64,000 bases of DNA, taken from positions 372,001-436,000 of the forward strand of contig CAWKNQ010000013.1 in the NCBI GenBank assembly GCA_963850995.1. The letters are read 5' to 3'. The notes under the pieces are model-generated. The model searched no databases. It worked only from the letters and a program-made list of their open reading frames with translations, and was not told the origin of the DNA. Position 1 is the stretch's first letter. Each line of letters opens with the position of its first letter. This DNA is from Gaiellasilicea sp963850995 (lineage in GTDB: Bacteria; Actinomycetota; Thermoleophilia; Gaiellales; Gaiellaceae). Positions 1-8,395 of this stretch are shown here, one piece after another. Made by a program: the position numbers and the translations under genes.

Positions 1-399
1 CGCGCGCTCGAGCTCTGGCAGGCCGGTGCGACGCTCGTCCCGGAGGAGCCGCGGCTCTGGACAGCGGAGACGCGCCTGCCGACGCTCGTCGTCGGCCTGG
101 ACGTCGCGCGCGAGGAGCTCCACCGCCGCATCCGCGCACGCGCCGAGGCGATGTTCGAGCACGGAGTGGAGGAGGAGGTGCGTTCCGCCGGCGAGGTCGT
201 CCCGCAGGTGCTCGGTTACGAGGCCGTCCGCACGCTGCCGCGAGAGCAGGCGGTCGAGGAGCTCGTGCGCGCGACCGAGCGCCTCGCGGTCTACCAGCGA
301 AAGTGGATGCGGCGGATTCCCGGCATCGTCATGATCGACGGGAACCGTTCGGTGGGAGAGGCGGCGGATGCGATTCTCGAAGTGGCACGCGCTCGGTAA
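1..399 (+). CDS. miaA: tRNA dimethylallyltransferase MiaA, C-terminal part
   Basis: This is the C-terminal 132 residues of MiaA, cut by the window edge. MiaA transfers a dimethylallyl group to N6 of A37 in tRNAs that read codons starting with U. The frame is open from base 1. The visible part has the LGYEAVRTL stretch of the tRNA-binding region, followed by the conserved tail TERLAVYQRKWMRRIPGI that is typical of the MiaA C-terminus. The Walker A motif lies outside the window. The end overlaps the dapF start by 32 bases, so translation is probably coupled. Family assignment rests on these C-terminal motifs only. Confidence 0.85.
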   Translation, partial: RALELWQAGATLVPEEPRLWTAETRLPTLVVGLDVAREELHRRIRARAEAMFEHGVEEEVRSAGEVVPQVLGYEAVRTLPREQAVEELVRATERLAVYQRKWMRRIPGIVMIDGNRSVGEAADAILEVARAR

Positions 400-1138
400 C
401 AGCTACGTCGTCGTCGAGCGGGAGGAGCTCGGCCGCCCGCTCGACGCTGAGCTGGCGAAACAGCTGTGTGACGTCCGCTACGGCGTCGGCTCGGACGGCG
501 TCGTCGAGGTGCTGTCCACCGACGGCGCGCACGCGGAGATCGCGATCTGGAATCCCGACGGGTCGGTCGCCGAGTTCTCCGGCAACGGCAGCCGGATCGC
601 GGCGCGCTGGCTCGTGCAGCGGTCGGGTGCGAACGCGGTGACGATCGCCGTGGGCGACGGCGCGTATCCGGCGGCGCTGCGGGACGACGGCACGATCGGA
701 ATCGTTGTCGGCGACGTCGAGGTGGGGGAGATGGAGACCGTGGAGGTCGACGGCGAGCGAGTCGAGTTGACCGCGGTGTCGGTCGGCAACCCGCATGCGG
801 TCGTGCGCGCCGAGCCTGACCGGGACGAGCTGCTGCGCCTCGGCCCGCAGCTCGAGGCAAACGACCGCTTCCCCGAGCGGACGAACGTCCAGCTCGTGCG
901 GGTCGACGGCCCGCACGACGTCACCGTCGCGGTCTGGGAGCGCGGAGCGGGGGAGACGAGCGCCTCGGGCTCGAGCGCCGTCGCCGTCGCGTGTGCCGCG
1001 ATCGTGAACGGCTGGTGCGAGACTCCCGTCACGGTGCGGATGCCCGGCGGCGAGCTCCGCGTCGAACTGGACGACGAGGCGCGGACCACCCTCGTCGGTC
1101 CGGCCGAGCAGATCTGCGAGGGCGAGCTGCAGCTCTAG
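368..1138 (+). CDS. dapF: Diaminopimelate epimerase family protein with both catalytic Cys replaced by Ser
   Basis: The 256-residue protein has the DapF architecture of two pseudo-symmetric halves. It starts at an ATG inside the miaA end with the conserved W-H-A-L-G-N motif, where DapF has G-x-G-N. DapF interconverts LL- and meso-diaminopimelate with two cysteines, in E-M-C-G-N-G and in G-E-T-x-A-C-G-T-G. Here these read EFSGNGSR (Ser71, codon TCC) and GETSASGSS (Ser200, codon TCG), so both catalytic cysteines are serine. The frame is intact and there is no sign of decay. The neighbouring dapC-dapD and dapE genes support a role in lysine and peptidoglycan precursor synthesis. The Ser pair could mean altered chemistry or another substrate. 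Its stop codon overlaps the stop of the convergent fusion gene in a shared CTAG. Confidence 0.85.
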   Translation: MRFSKWHALGNSYVVVEREELGRPLDAELAKQLCDVRYGVGSDGVVEVLSTDGAHAEIAIWNPDGSVAEFSGNGSRIAARWLVQRSGANAVTIAVGDGAYPAALRDDGTIGIVVGDVEVGEMETVEVDGERVELTAVSVGNPHAVVRAEPDRDELLRLGPQLEANDRFPERTNVQLVRVDGPHDVTVAVWERGAGETSASGSSAVAVACAAIVNGWCETPVTVRMPGGELRVELDDEARTTLVGPAEQICEGELQL

Positions 1139-3027
1139 ACGGCGAGCTCGAACTCTCTGAGCGTCTCGTTCAGGCTGAGCCGCTCGTCGTGGGCGTCCTT
1201 GCGCCAGCCGATGATCAGCGCACAGTCGATCTGGTACGTGCCGGCCGGGAACTGCTTCGGGCGCGTCCCCGGCACGACCACGGCCCGCGCGGGAACGCAG
1301 CCGCGGTGCTCGACGGGCGAGTCGCCGGTGACGTCGATGATCGGGACGCTCGCCGTCAGCGAGACGTTCGCGGCCAGGATCGCCCCGGCGCGGACGCGAA
1401 CGCCTTCCGTGACGATGCAGCGCGAGCCGAGAAAGGCGCCGTCCTCGACGATCACGGGCGTCGCGTTCGGAGGCTCGAGCACCCCGCCGATGCCGACGCC
1501 GCCGGCGAGGTGCACGTCCGCGCCGATCTGCGCGCACGAGCCCACCGTGGCCCAGGTGTCGACCATCGAACGCGGCCCGACCCAGGCGCCGATGTTGACG
1601 AACCCGGGCATGAGCACGACGCCCTCGGAGAGGAAGGAGCCGTAGCGGGCGACTCCGGGAGGCACGATCCGGACGCCGGGGGCGTTCCGTTTCAGCGGGA
1701 TCTTGTCCTGGAAGGAGAACGGGCCCACGTCGACCGGCTCCACCTTGCGCAGCCGGAAGTACTCGAGAATCGCCTCCTTCGCCTCGACGTCGACGACCCA
1801 CTCGTCGTCGACCTGCGCGGCCACCCGCCGCTCGCCGCGGTCGAGCGCGGCGACGATCTCCTCTGCGACCTCCGGCGTCACAGCGCGCTCCTCGAGGATC
1901 GCGACGGCCTCGGCGCACTCGTCCTCCGACGGCACGAGCGCGAGGCGGACGTAGCCCTCGCCGGCCGCGCCGAGGTACGACCCGGGCGCGACGAGCACGC
2001 CGTGGCCGAGCAGGCGCTCGGCGAAGCCCTCGGACGTCTCGCCGTCCGGTACCGCGAGCCAGAGATACATGGTCGCCTCGCTGCCGGCGACCCGGATCTC
2101 CTTGCGCTCGAGGAGATCGAGCAGGAGCGCCCGCTTGCGCCTGTAGCGCTCGCGCGTTCGCTCGACGTGCGCCTCGTCGCCCCACGCGACAACGGAAGCA
2201 CGCTGGACGAACTCCTGCGGCGCCGTGCCGACGGTCGGCCGGAATGCCTTCAGCGCGCTGATCAGCGCGGGATCGCCGGCGGCGAAGCCGCTTCGGTAGC
2301 CGGTCATCGAGCTTCGCTTCGAGAGGGTGTTGAAGACGACGACGTTGGTGCGGTCCTCGAGCTGGAGCGCCGACGCGGGCGGCTCGCCGAAGTAGAGCTC
2401 CGTGTAGGCCTCGTCGGACGCGACGACGAAGCCGTGCTCCCGCGCGAGCTCGGCGAGCCGCTCGTAGAAGGCGAGCGGCGCCGTCGCGCAGGTGGGGTTG
2501 TTCGGGTAGTTGACCCAGAAGACCGCGAGCCGGCTCCACGTCTCCTCGTCGACCGCGTCCAGGTCGGGGAGGAAGCCGTGCTCCTCTCGGAGCGGCAGGG
2601 CCAGCGGGCGTGCGTGCGCGAAGAGGGCGCCTCGCTCGTACACCGGATAGCCCGGGTCCGTGAACGCGACCGTGTCCCGCGCACCGTCGGCGTCCGCGAC
2701 GGCGAGCGCAAAGCTGAAGATCGCCTCCTTGCTCCCCAGCGTCGGGATCACCTCGGTGTCGGGGTCGAGCGAACTCCCGAAGCGGCGCCCGGCCCAGCCC
2801 GCGACGGCCTCGCGCAGCTCGGGCAGCCCGACCGCGGCCGGATAGCCCATCCGCTCGCGCAGCCCGGCAACGAGCGCGTCCCGGATGAACGGCTCTGTCG
2901 GCTCGCGGGGGTCGCCCATGCCGAAGTCGATCACGCGCGTTCCCTGCGCCTCGACGCGGCGCGCCGCCTCGTTCAGGCGCACGAACGGATACGTGGTCTG
3001 GCGCTCGAGGATCGGGGAGAGCGGCAC
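1135..3027 (-). CDS. dapC/dapD: Fusion of N-succinyldiaminopimelate aminotransferase (DapC) and tetrahydrodipicolinate N-succinyltransferase (DapD)
   Basis: This is one uninterrupted 630-residue frame with a GTG start. Residues 1 to about 385 are a fold-type I PLP aminotransferase, with the substrate and PLP motif NYPNNPT and the Schiff-base lysine in SKRSSMTGYRSG (about Lys237). Residues about 395-630 are a left-handed beta-helix acyltransferase of the proteobacterial DapD type, with VPPGVARYGSF, MVDTWATVGSCAQIG and GGVGIGGVLEP. DapD succinylates tetrahydrodipicolinate and DapC then transaminates the product, so the fusion joins two consecutive steps, although DapC precedes DapD in the chain. 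DapE, which removes the succinyl group, lies 3 bp upstream in the same direction. The joint looks natural: no broken motifs and no frame change. Confidence 0.9.
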   Translation of the reverse strand: MPLSPILERQTTYPFVRLNEAARRVEAQGTRVIDFGMGDPREPTEPFIRDALVAGLRERMGYPAAVGLPELREAVAGWAGRRFGSSLDPDTEVIPTLGSKEAIFSFALAVADADGARDTVAFTDPGYPVYERGALFAHARPLALPLREEHGFLPDLDAVDEETWSRLAVFWVNYPNNPTCATAPLAFYERLAELAREHGFVVASDEAYTELYFGEPPASALQLEDRTNVVVFNTLSKRSSMTGYRSGFAAGDPALISALKAFRPTVGTAPQEFVQRASVVAWGDEAHVERTRERYRRKRALLLDLLERKEIRVAGSEATMYLWLAVPDGETSEGFAERLLGHGVLVAPGSYLGAAGEGYVRLALVPSEDECAEAVAILEERAVTPEVAEEIVAALDRGERRVAAQVDDEWVVDVEAKEAILEYFRLRKVEPVDVGPFSFQDKIPLKRNAPGVRIVPPGVARYGSFLSEGVVLMPGFVNIGAWVGPRSMVDTWATVGSCAQIGADVHLAGGVGIGGVLEPPNATPVIVEDGAFLGSRCIVTEGVRVRAGAILAANVSLTASVPIIDVTGDSPVEHRGCVPARAVVVPGTRPKQFPAGTYQIDCALIIGWRKDAHDERLSLNETLREFELAV

Positions 3028-3030
3028 GCC

Positions 3031-4110
3031 TCAGACCGTACCCGTGAGGAACGACCACAGCGACCGGAAGCACCGCTCCAATGCCGCGATCTCGACCTGC
3101 TCGTCACGGCGGTGCGCATAGCGCGTCGCGCCGGGGCCGAAGTTGACCGCGTCGATTCCGCGCGAGGTGAAGTCGGCGACGTTCGTCCAGGCCTGCTTCG
3201 GCTCGAGCGCGAGGTCGCCGGCTGCGCGCAGCCGCTGCACGAGCGGGGAGTCCGTGACGACGCGGGCCGGGGGCGAATCGCCCGCGTGCTCGTAGGTCGC
3301 GCCCTCCGGGACGAGGCTGCGCAGGTACGCATCGGCGCTCGCCGGCGAGCGGTCGGGCGCGTAGCGGAAGTTGACGTTGGCGACGACCCGGTCCGGGATC
3401 ACGTTCGTCGCGATCCCGCCCTCGACCTGCGTGATGCTCGCGACCTCCGTGAACGTGAGCCCGCCGATCTCGACCGGGCGCGGCTCGATCGCGGCGAACG
3501 GCCGCAATCCTTCGAGCGCCTTGTCGATCGCGTTCTCCGCCGTCCACGGCCGCGCGGAGTGGCCGCTGACGCCGTGGAAGGTGATGCGTGCGTTCAGGTT
3601 GCCGAGGCAGCCGGCCTGGATCGTGCAGTCGGTCGGCTCGAGCAGGATCGCCAGCTCCGCCTCGTGCACGATGCGGGAGCGGTCGAAGAGGTGAGGAAGC
3701 GGGCTGAACTCGGCGGGCAGCTCCTCCTTTCCGAAGGCGAGCAGCGCGACGTCGACCTCGAGGCTCGACCTTCTGCGCCTCGAGCTCGCGGGCCAGCTCG
3801 AGCAGCACGGCCAGGCCGCCCTTCATGTCACTCGTGCCGAGGCCGTGCACGGTCCCGTCGTCGATCCGGCCGGGCACGTTCTGCTTGCGCGGGGACAGTG
3901 TCGTAGTGGCCGGCCAGGACGACGAGTGGTCGCTCGGCCCGCCTCGGCCGGGCCCAGACGAATGCGTCCTCGCTCTCGTACTCCGGGTCGAACGAATTCG
4001 GCACGAGCGAGCGGACGCGAGCGGCAATCTCCGCTTCGTGCCTGCTCTCGGAGGGGATGTTCACGAGCTCGAGCGTGCGCGTCGGCGAGCCGGTCGGCGA
4101 GAGAGGCCAT
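3031..4110 (-). pseudogene. dapE: Succinyl-diaminopimelate desuccinylase DapE, frame broken three times
   Basis: The gene encodes the M20 zinc hydrolase that removes succinate from N-succinyl-LL-diaminopimelate. Its pieces lie in order but in shifting frames. From the ATG at 4110 come MASLADRLADA, then TLELVNIPSESR through the metal motif GHYDTVPAQ, then VHGLGTSDMKGGLAVLL, then LLAFGKEELP and the long C-terminal part from about 3770 to the stop at 3031. The breaks lie near 4075 (two bases missing in a CGCG stretch), near 3887, and near 3775 (an extra C). The metal ligands His, Asp and Glu are all still encoded. This looks like consensus error or very recent inactivation. If truly dead, the succinylase route would need another desuccinylase. 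It sits directly upstream of the DapC-DapD fusion. Confidence 0.8.
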
Positions 4111-4138
4111 CGCGGGCAAGCGTGGCACAATCCACGTG

Positions 4139-5467
4139 GTGACGAGGCGCCACCAAGGCGGGGACGCTGTAGAGCCGGAGCGGGGGCTCGTGCTCGCCGT
4201 GCTGGCGAAAGGAGCAGACGCCGTGGACGAGCTCGGTGAGCTGCGTGAGCTGGCACGCACGGCGGGCGTCGAGCCTATCGCCGAGGTCGTCCAGCAACGC
4301 TCGCGCCCCGACCCACGCACGTACGTCGGCAAGGGCAAGCTCCAGGAGCTGAAGCAGGTCTACGGCGACGCCGGCGCGGAGGTCCTGCTCGTCGACGACG
4401 AGCTCGAGCCGGCGCAGCAGCGGGCGCTCGAGAACGCTCTCTCCTCGCGCGTCGTCGACCGGACGCAGCTGATCCTCGACATCTTCGCGCAGCACGCCAC
4501 GAGCGCCGAGGGAAAGCTCCAGGTCGAGCTCGCCCAGCTCGAGTACAACCTGCCGCGGATGCGGGGCATGTGGCAGCACCTCGAGCGTCTCGGCGGCGGC
4601 ACCGGCGCGCTCGGCGCGGGCGTCGGCACGCGCGGCCCGGGCGAGTCCCAGCTCGAGACCGACCGCCGCATCGCGCGGCGGAAGATCTCGCTGCTACGGC
4701 GGCGCCTGCGGGAGCTCGGGAAGCAGCGCGCGACGCGCCGGAAAGAGCGAGCGCGGAGCGGTACCCCGACCGTCGCGCTCGCCGGCTATACGAACGTCGG
4801 CAAGTCGACGCTGCTGAACGCCCTCACTGGGTCCGAGGTCAGCGTCGAGGACCAGCTCTTCGAGACCCTCGATCCGACCACGCGGAGCTTCGAGCACGAC
4901 GGCAAGCGCTATCTCGTCACCGACACGGTCGGCTTCATCCGCCGGCTGCCCACGCAGCTCGTGGAGGGTTTTGCCTCGACGCTGGAGGAGACGCTCGTCG
5001 CCGACCTCGTCCTCCATGTCGTCGACGCCTCCGCGCCGGACGACCGGCTCGGGGAGATGATCGCGTCGGTCGACGCGGTCCTGCACGAGATCGGGGCAGA
5101 CGACGTCCCGCGCGAGCTCGTGCTGAACAAGATCGACCTGGTCGACCCGCTCGGGCGCAGACGGCTCGCGAACCGTTTTCCAGACTCGCTTCAGATCTCC
5201 GCCGGGACCGGAGAAGGGCTCGAGGAGCTGCGCGCCCGTATCGCCGCGCGTTTCGGCGACCGGTACGAGGACGTCCGCCTGCTTCTCCCCTACGAGGAAG
5301 GCGGCAAGCTGGCCGAGCTCTACGCGCTGGGCGCGCCGATCGACGAGCGCGAGGACTCCGAGCACGGCGTGCTCGTCCGCGCGAGGCTCCCGCAGCGCGA
5401 GGTGCGACGGTTCGCGCAGTACCTCGTCGCCGAGGCGCAGGACGACACAGCCGCGGAACGTCGTTAG
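4139..5467 (+). CDS. hflX: GTPase HflX, ribosome-associated
   Basis: HflX is a ribosome-splitting GTPase. The N-terminal HflX domain shows DPRTYVGKGKL and LVDDELEPAQQRALE, followed by the glycine-rich linker GGGTGALGAGVGTRGPGESQ and a G domain with G1 GYTNVGKST, G3 DTVGF and G4 NKID. I chose GTG at 4139 because family similarity begins with the block around EPERGLVLAVL; the frame stays open further upstream but overlaps the start of dapE. The start is about 29 bp from the divergent dapE start, so both genes would share a short promoter region. The stop overlaps the end of the convergent MazG-like gene. No unusual residues are visible. Confidence 0.9.
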   Translation: MTRRHQGGDAVEPERGLVLAVLAKGADAVDELGELRELARTAGVEPIAEVVQQRSRPDPRTYVGKGKLQELKQVYGDAGAEVLLVDDELEPAQQRALENALSSRVVDRTQLILDIFAQHATSAEGKLQVELAQLEYNLPRMRGMWQHLERLGGGTGALGAGVGTRGPGESQLETDRRIARRKISLLRRRLRELGKQRATRRKERARSGTPTVALAGYTNVGKSTLLNALTGSEVSVEDQLFETLDPTTRSFEHDGKRYLVTDTVGFIRRLPTQLVEGFASTLEETLVADLVLHVVDASAPDDRLGEMIASVDAVLHEIGADDVPRELVLNKIDLVDPLGRRRLANRFPDSLQISAGTGEGLEELRARIAARFGDRYEDVRLLLPYEEGGKLAELYALGAPIDEREDSEHGVLVRARLPQREVRRFAQYLVAEAQDDTAAERR

Positions 5468-5793
5468 CGGTCGTCGCCGCTGCCCTGGAGGACACTGCGG
5501 CGCTGACGGGAGGCGAGCTTCTCGAGATTCGCCGCGGCGATCGCCTCGAGCTCCAGCCCGGCCTCGGTCGCCAGCTGTGCCGTGTACCAGAGCACGTCGC
5601 CGAGCTCGGCCGCGAGCGCCTCGCGCCGTTCCTCCGTGAGGACGCCGCCGTCGTCGCGGATCGCCTTCTTGATCTTCTCGGCGGTCTCGCCGGCCTCGCC
5701 GCAGAGCCCGAGCGCCGGATAGACCAGATTGTCGCCGAGGTGGGGATAGACTGCCGTCTCCCGCGAGCGACGCTGATACTCGGAGAAGCGCAC
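5464..5793 (-). CDS. MazG-like nucleotide pyrophosphohydrolase
   Basis: This small 109-residue all-alpha NTP pyrophosphatase of the MazG superfamily has the metal-binding pair of motifs: GEAGETAEKIKK near residue 32, then ELGDVLWYTAQLA near residue 65. Proteins of this size hydrolyse non-canonical or excess nucleoside triphosphates to monophosphates, acting as house-cleaning enzymes. The substrate cannot be read from the sequence. It is convergent with hflX, overlapping by four bases, and diverges from the Nudix gene 47 bp away. The two nucleotide-cleaning enzymes may therefore share a control region. Confidence 0.85.
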   Translation of the reverse strand: MRFSEYQRRSRETAVYPHLGDNLVYPALGLCGEAGETAEKIKKAIRDDGGVLTEERREALAAELGDVLWYTAQLATEAGLELEAIAAANLEKLASRQRRSVLQGSGDDR

Positions 5794-5840
5794 CTGCCAA
5801 CACTACTCGCCGCACCGGAGCGCAACTCCGCACTCGCGCC

Positions 5841-6296
5841 GTGAGGGGCGCGGAGCCACGGATCCGCGTCTCGGCGCTGCTGCGCTGGGGCGACGGCATC
5901 CTCCTCTGCCGCCACGACAAGCGCGGGCAGCACGTCTGGCTGCTCCCCGGCGGCGGCGTGCAGTCAGGCGAGACGCTGACGGACGCGCTCGACCGCGAGA
6001 TGCAGGAGGAGGTCGGGATCGAGGCGCCGCCGGTCGAGGGACCGATTGCGATCGTCGAGTCGATCGGGCCGAAGCGAAGCTTCGTCGCGAAGCACGTGGT
6101 CCACGTGATCTTCGCGGGCGACCTGACCGGCTCGCTCGAGTCGGTCAACTCGCAGGACGAGGCCGTCCGCGGGCATCGCCTGTTCAGGCTCGACGAGCTC
6201 GACGGGATCGTGCTCCATCCGCCGATCCAGCGCTTCCTCCAGCGCTGGCAACCGGGAGATCCGGCGGCGTATCTCGGGGCGCTGTGGACGCCGTGA
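5841..6296 (+). CDS. Nudix hydrolase
   Basis: This 151-residue protein has a GTG start. The Nudix box is complete and runs from about residue 38: GGGVQSGET, then an REMQEEVGIE core, matching G-x5-E-x7-R-E-U-x-E-E-x-G-U. Nudix enzymes cleave nucleoside diphosphates linked to another moiety; the substrate here is not recognisable. It reads divergently from the MazG-like gene and overlaps the start of the downstream PLP decarboxylase gene at GTGA, which suggests co-translation. Confidence 0.88.
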   Translation: MRGAEPRIRVSALLRWGDGILLCRHDKRGQHVWLLPGGGVQSGETLTDALDREMQEEVGIEAPPVEGPIAIVESIGPKRSFVAKHVVHVIFAGDLTGSLESVNSQDEAVRGHRLFRLDELDGIVLHPPIQRFLQRWQPGDPAAYLGALWTP

Positions 6297-7681
6297 AGGA
6301 CGTCCTCGGGCTCACTGCCGACTACTCGGCGCAGTTCCTGTCCTCGCTGGACGAGCGGCCGATTCGGCCTCAGGCGTCGATCGGTGAGCTGCGCGAAGCC
6401 CTCGGCGGCCCACTTCCCGTTCAGGGCAGCGACGACGTCCAGGTTCTCGCGGAGCTGATCGAGGCGGCCGAGCCGGGCATCATGGCGATGCCCGCGGCTC
6501 GGTTCTTCGGATTCGTCATCGGCGGCGCCATGCCCGCGCCGCTCGCGGCGGACTGGCTCACCTCGACCTGGGACCAGAACGCGGGCCTGATCGGGCCGAC
6601 ACCGAGCGCCGGCGTCGTCGAGGAGGTCGCACTCGAATGGTTGCGCGAGCTGCTCGGCCTGCCTAACGGGGTGTCCGCCGGCTTCGTCACCGGCTGCCAG
6701 ATGGCGCACATGACCGCGCTCGCGGCTGCGCGCCAGCACGTGCTCGAGCTCGAGGGCTGGAATCTCCTCCGCGACGGACTGCAGGGCGCCCCCAGGATCA
6801 ACGTTCTCGTCGGCCAGGAACGCCACGTCACCGTCGACCGGGCGCTTCGCTACCTCGGCATCGGCTCGGCGCAGATCCAACCGCTGACTGCGGACGGCGA
6901 GGGACGGATGGATGTGGCGGAGCTGCGCCGGGCGCTCGAAGCCGCGGAGGGTCCGACCATCGTCTGCGCACAGGCCGGGGGCGTGAACAGCGGTTCCTTC
7001 GATCCGCTCGATGAGATTGCGAGCTCGGTCGAGGGCACGGGCGCCTGGCTCCACGTCGACGGTGCCTTCGGTCTGTGGGCAGCTGCGTCGCCTCGGTTCC
7101 GTCACCTTGTCGCCGGCTCGGAACGAGCGGACTCGTGGGCGACGGACGGGCACAAGTGGCTCAACGTGCCCTACGACTCGGGGATCGCGTTCTGCGCGCA
7201 CCCGGAGGCACATCGCGCCGCGATGGCGGTGCAGGCGAGCTATCTGGAGCAGGTCGACGCGGACGCCGCCCGCGACCCGATGGACTGGACTCTCGAGTTC
7301 TCACGCCGGGCGCGTGGCTTTCCGATCTACGCCGCGATCCGTGCGCTCGGGAGTACCGGCGTTGCGGCTCTGGTCGAGCGCTGCTGCGACCACGCCGCCC
7401 GCTTCGCAGAGCTGCTCGCCGGGGACCCGAGGGTCGAGATTCTCAACGAGGTCGTCCTCAACCAGGTGCTCGTCCGGTTCGCCGACGACGACGCGCTCAC
7501 CGACGCGACGATCAAGCGGGTACAGGATGACGGCACCTGCTGGCTCTCGGGGACGAAGTGGGGCGGCAAAGCGGCCATGCGGATCTCGGTCTCCAACTGG
7601 CAGACGACCGACGCCGATGTCGAGCGGAGCGTCGCGGCGATCCTAGAAGCGGCCGCCGCGGTCACGGGCTCGCCGCGCTGA
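6293..7681 (+). CDS. PLP-dependent decarboxylase family protein (group II amino acid decarboxylase-like)
   Basis: This is a fold-type I PLP enzyme of about 462 residues. The PLP-binding region shows HVDGAFGLWAAASP and the Schiff-base lysine in SWATDGHKWLNVPYDSG, as in aromatic-L-amino-acid and glutamate decarboxylases. The GTG at 6293 forms a GTGA overlap with the Nudix stop; GTG at 6284 is an equally open alternative. The family includes decarboxylases and some lyases or aminotransferase-like members, so the substrate is not assigned. No pathway partners are adjacent, and the reading frame is intact. Confidence 0.8.
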   Translation: MKDVLGLTADYSAQFLSSLDERPIRPQASIGELREALGGPLPVQGSDDVQVLAELIEAAEPGIMAMPAARFFGFVIGGAMPAPLAADWLTSTWDQNAGLIGPTPSAGVVEEVALEWLRELLGLPNGVSAGFVTGCQMAHMTALAAARQHVLELEGWNLLRDGLQGAPRINVLVGQERHVTVDRALRYLGIGSAQIQPLTADGEGRMDVAELRRALEAAEGPTIVCAQAGGVNSGSFDPLDEIASSVEGTGAWLHVDGAFGLWAAASPRFRHLVAGSERADSWATDGHKWLNVPYDSGIAFCAHPEAHRAAMAVQASYLEQVDADAARDPMDWTLEFSRRARGFPIYAAIRALGSTGVAALVERCCDHAARFAELLAGDPRVEILNEVVLNQVLVRFADDDALTDATIKRVQDDGTCWLSGTKWGGKAAMRISVSNWQTTDADVERSVAAILEAAAAVTGSPR

Positions 7682-8395
7682 GACCGCGTGCGCCTCGCCT
7701 TCGAGGCGGTCCGGCAGCGGTTCCAGCTCGGGCGGGGCGCCTCCGGTCGCGTGGGCGAGCGCCTGGGAGAGCAGCCAGTCGGCGAGCCACGGGTTCCGCG
7801 GCAGGAGCGGGCCGTGCAGGTACGTCCCGATCGCTCTCCCGACTCGGCAGCCCTCGTACCCCGACTCGCCGTCGTTCCCGAACCCGGCCACGACTCGGCC
7901 GAGCGGCTCCGCGCCGGGGTCGAGCCGTGTGCGCCCGGCGTGGTTCTCGAAGCCCGCGATCGTCCGCCGCTCGCCCGGCTCGAGCTCGCACTCGAGCAGC
8001 ACGTCGCCGATCATCCGCCGTTCGCCCGCGACGGTCTCGTGCGGGAAGAGACCGACGCCCGGCAGGGAGTCGCCGAGCCGGCCGATGTAGCCGCGCCCGA
8101 GCAGCTGGTAGCCGCCGCAGACCGCGAGCAGCGCCGCACCGGCTTCCACGGCCGCGTGGATGCCAGGCCCCTTGGCGGCGAGATCCGGCGCGATCAGCGC
8201 CTGCTCGCGGTCCTGGCCGCCGCCGACGTACAGGAGATCGTGCTCGCCGGGCGTGACGTCGTCTCCGATCGAGATCGGCGTCACCTCGAGCTCGTGGCCG
8301 CGCAGCGCGGCCCTGCGCGTGAACACCGCGATGTTCCCGCGGTCGGCGTAGATGTTGAGGTAGTCCGGGTAAAGGTGCCCGACCCGGATCCTCAC
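7643..8395 (-). CDS. gatD: Lipid II glutaminyl synthase glutaminase subunit GatD
   Basis: GatD is a class I glutamine amidotransferase subunit of about 250 residues that supplies ammonia to MurT. The catalytic cysteine lies in LLAVCGGYQLLG and the catalytic His near TYLHGPLL. The N-terminus VGHLYPDYLNIYADRGN is characteristic of GatD/CobQ-like proteins. The GTG start overlaps the murT stop in GTGA, so the two subunits are translationally coupled. The pair amidates the alpha-carboxyl of D-iso-glutamate in lipid II at the inner face of the membrane. The 3' end runs 39 bp into the 3' end of the convergent decarboxylase gene. Confidence 0.88.
   Translation of the reverse strand: MRIRVGHLYPDYLNIYADRGNIAVFTRRAALRGHELEVTPISIGDDVTPGEHDLLYVGGGQDREQALIAPDLAAKGPGIHAAVEAGAALLAVCGGYQLLGRGYIGRLGDSLPGVGLFPHETVAGERRMIGDVLLECELEPGERRTIAGFENHAGRTRLDPGAEPLGRVVAGFGNDGESGYEGCRVGRAIGTYLHGPLLPRNPWLADWLLSQALAHATGGAPPELEPLPDRLEGEAHAVSARRARDRGGRF

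Noticed and set aside
329..3073. Long antisense frame of over 900 codons across dapF and the dapC-dapD fusion
   Set aside because: It is a GC-rich shadow made of Arg/Ala/Gly-rich sequence with no family motifs; only the part in frame with the fusion gene is real.
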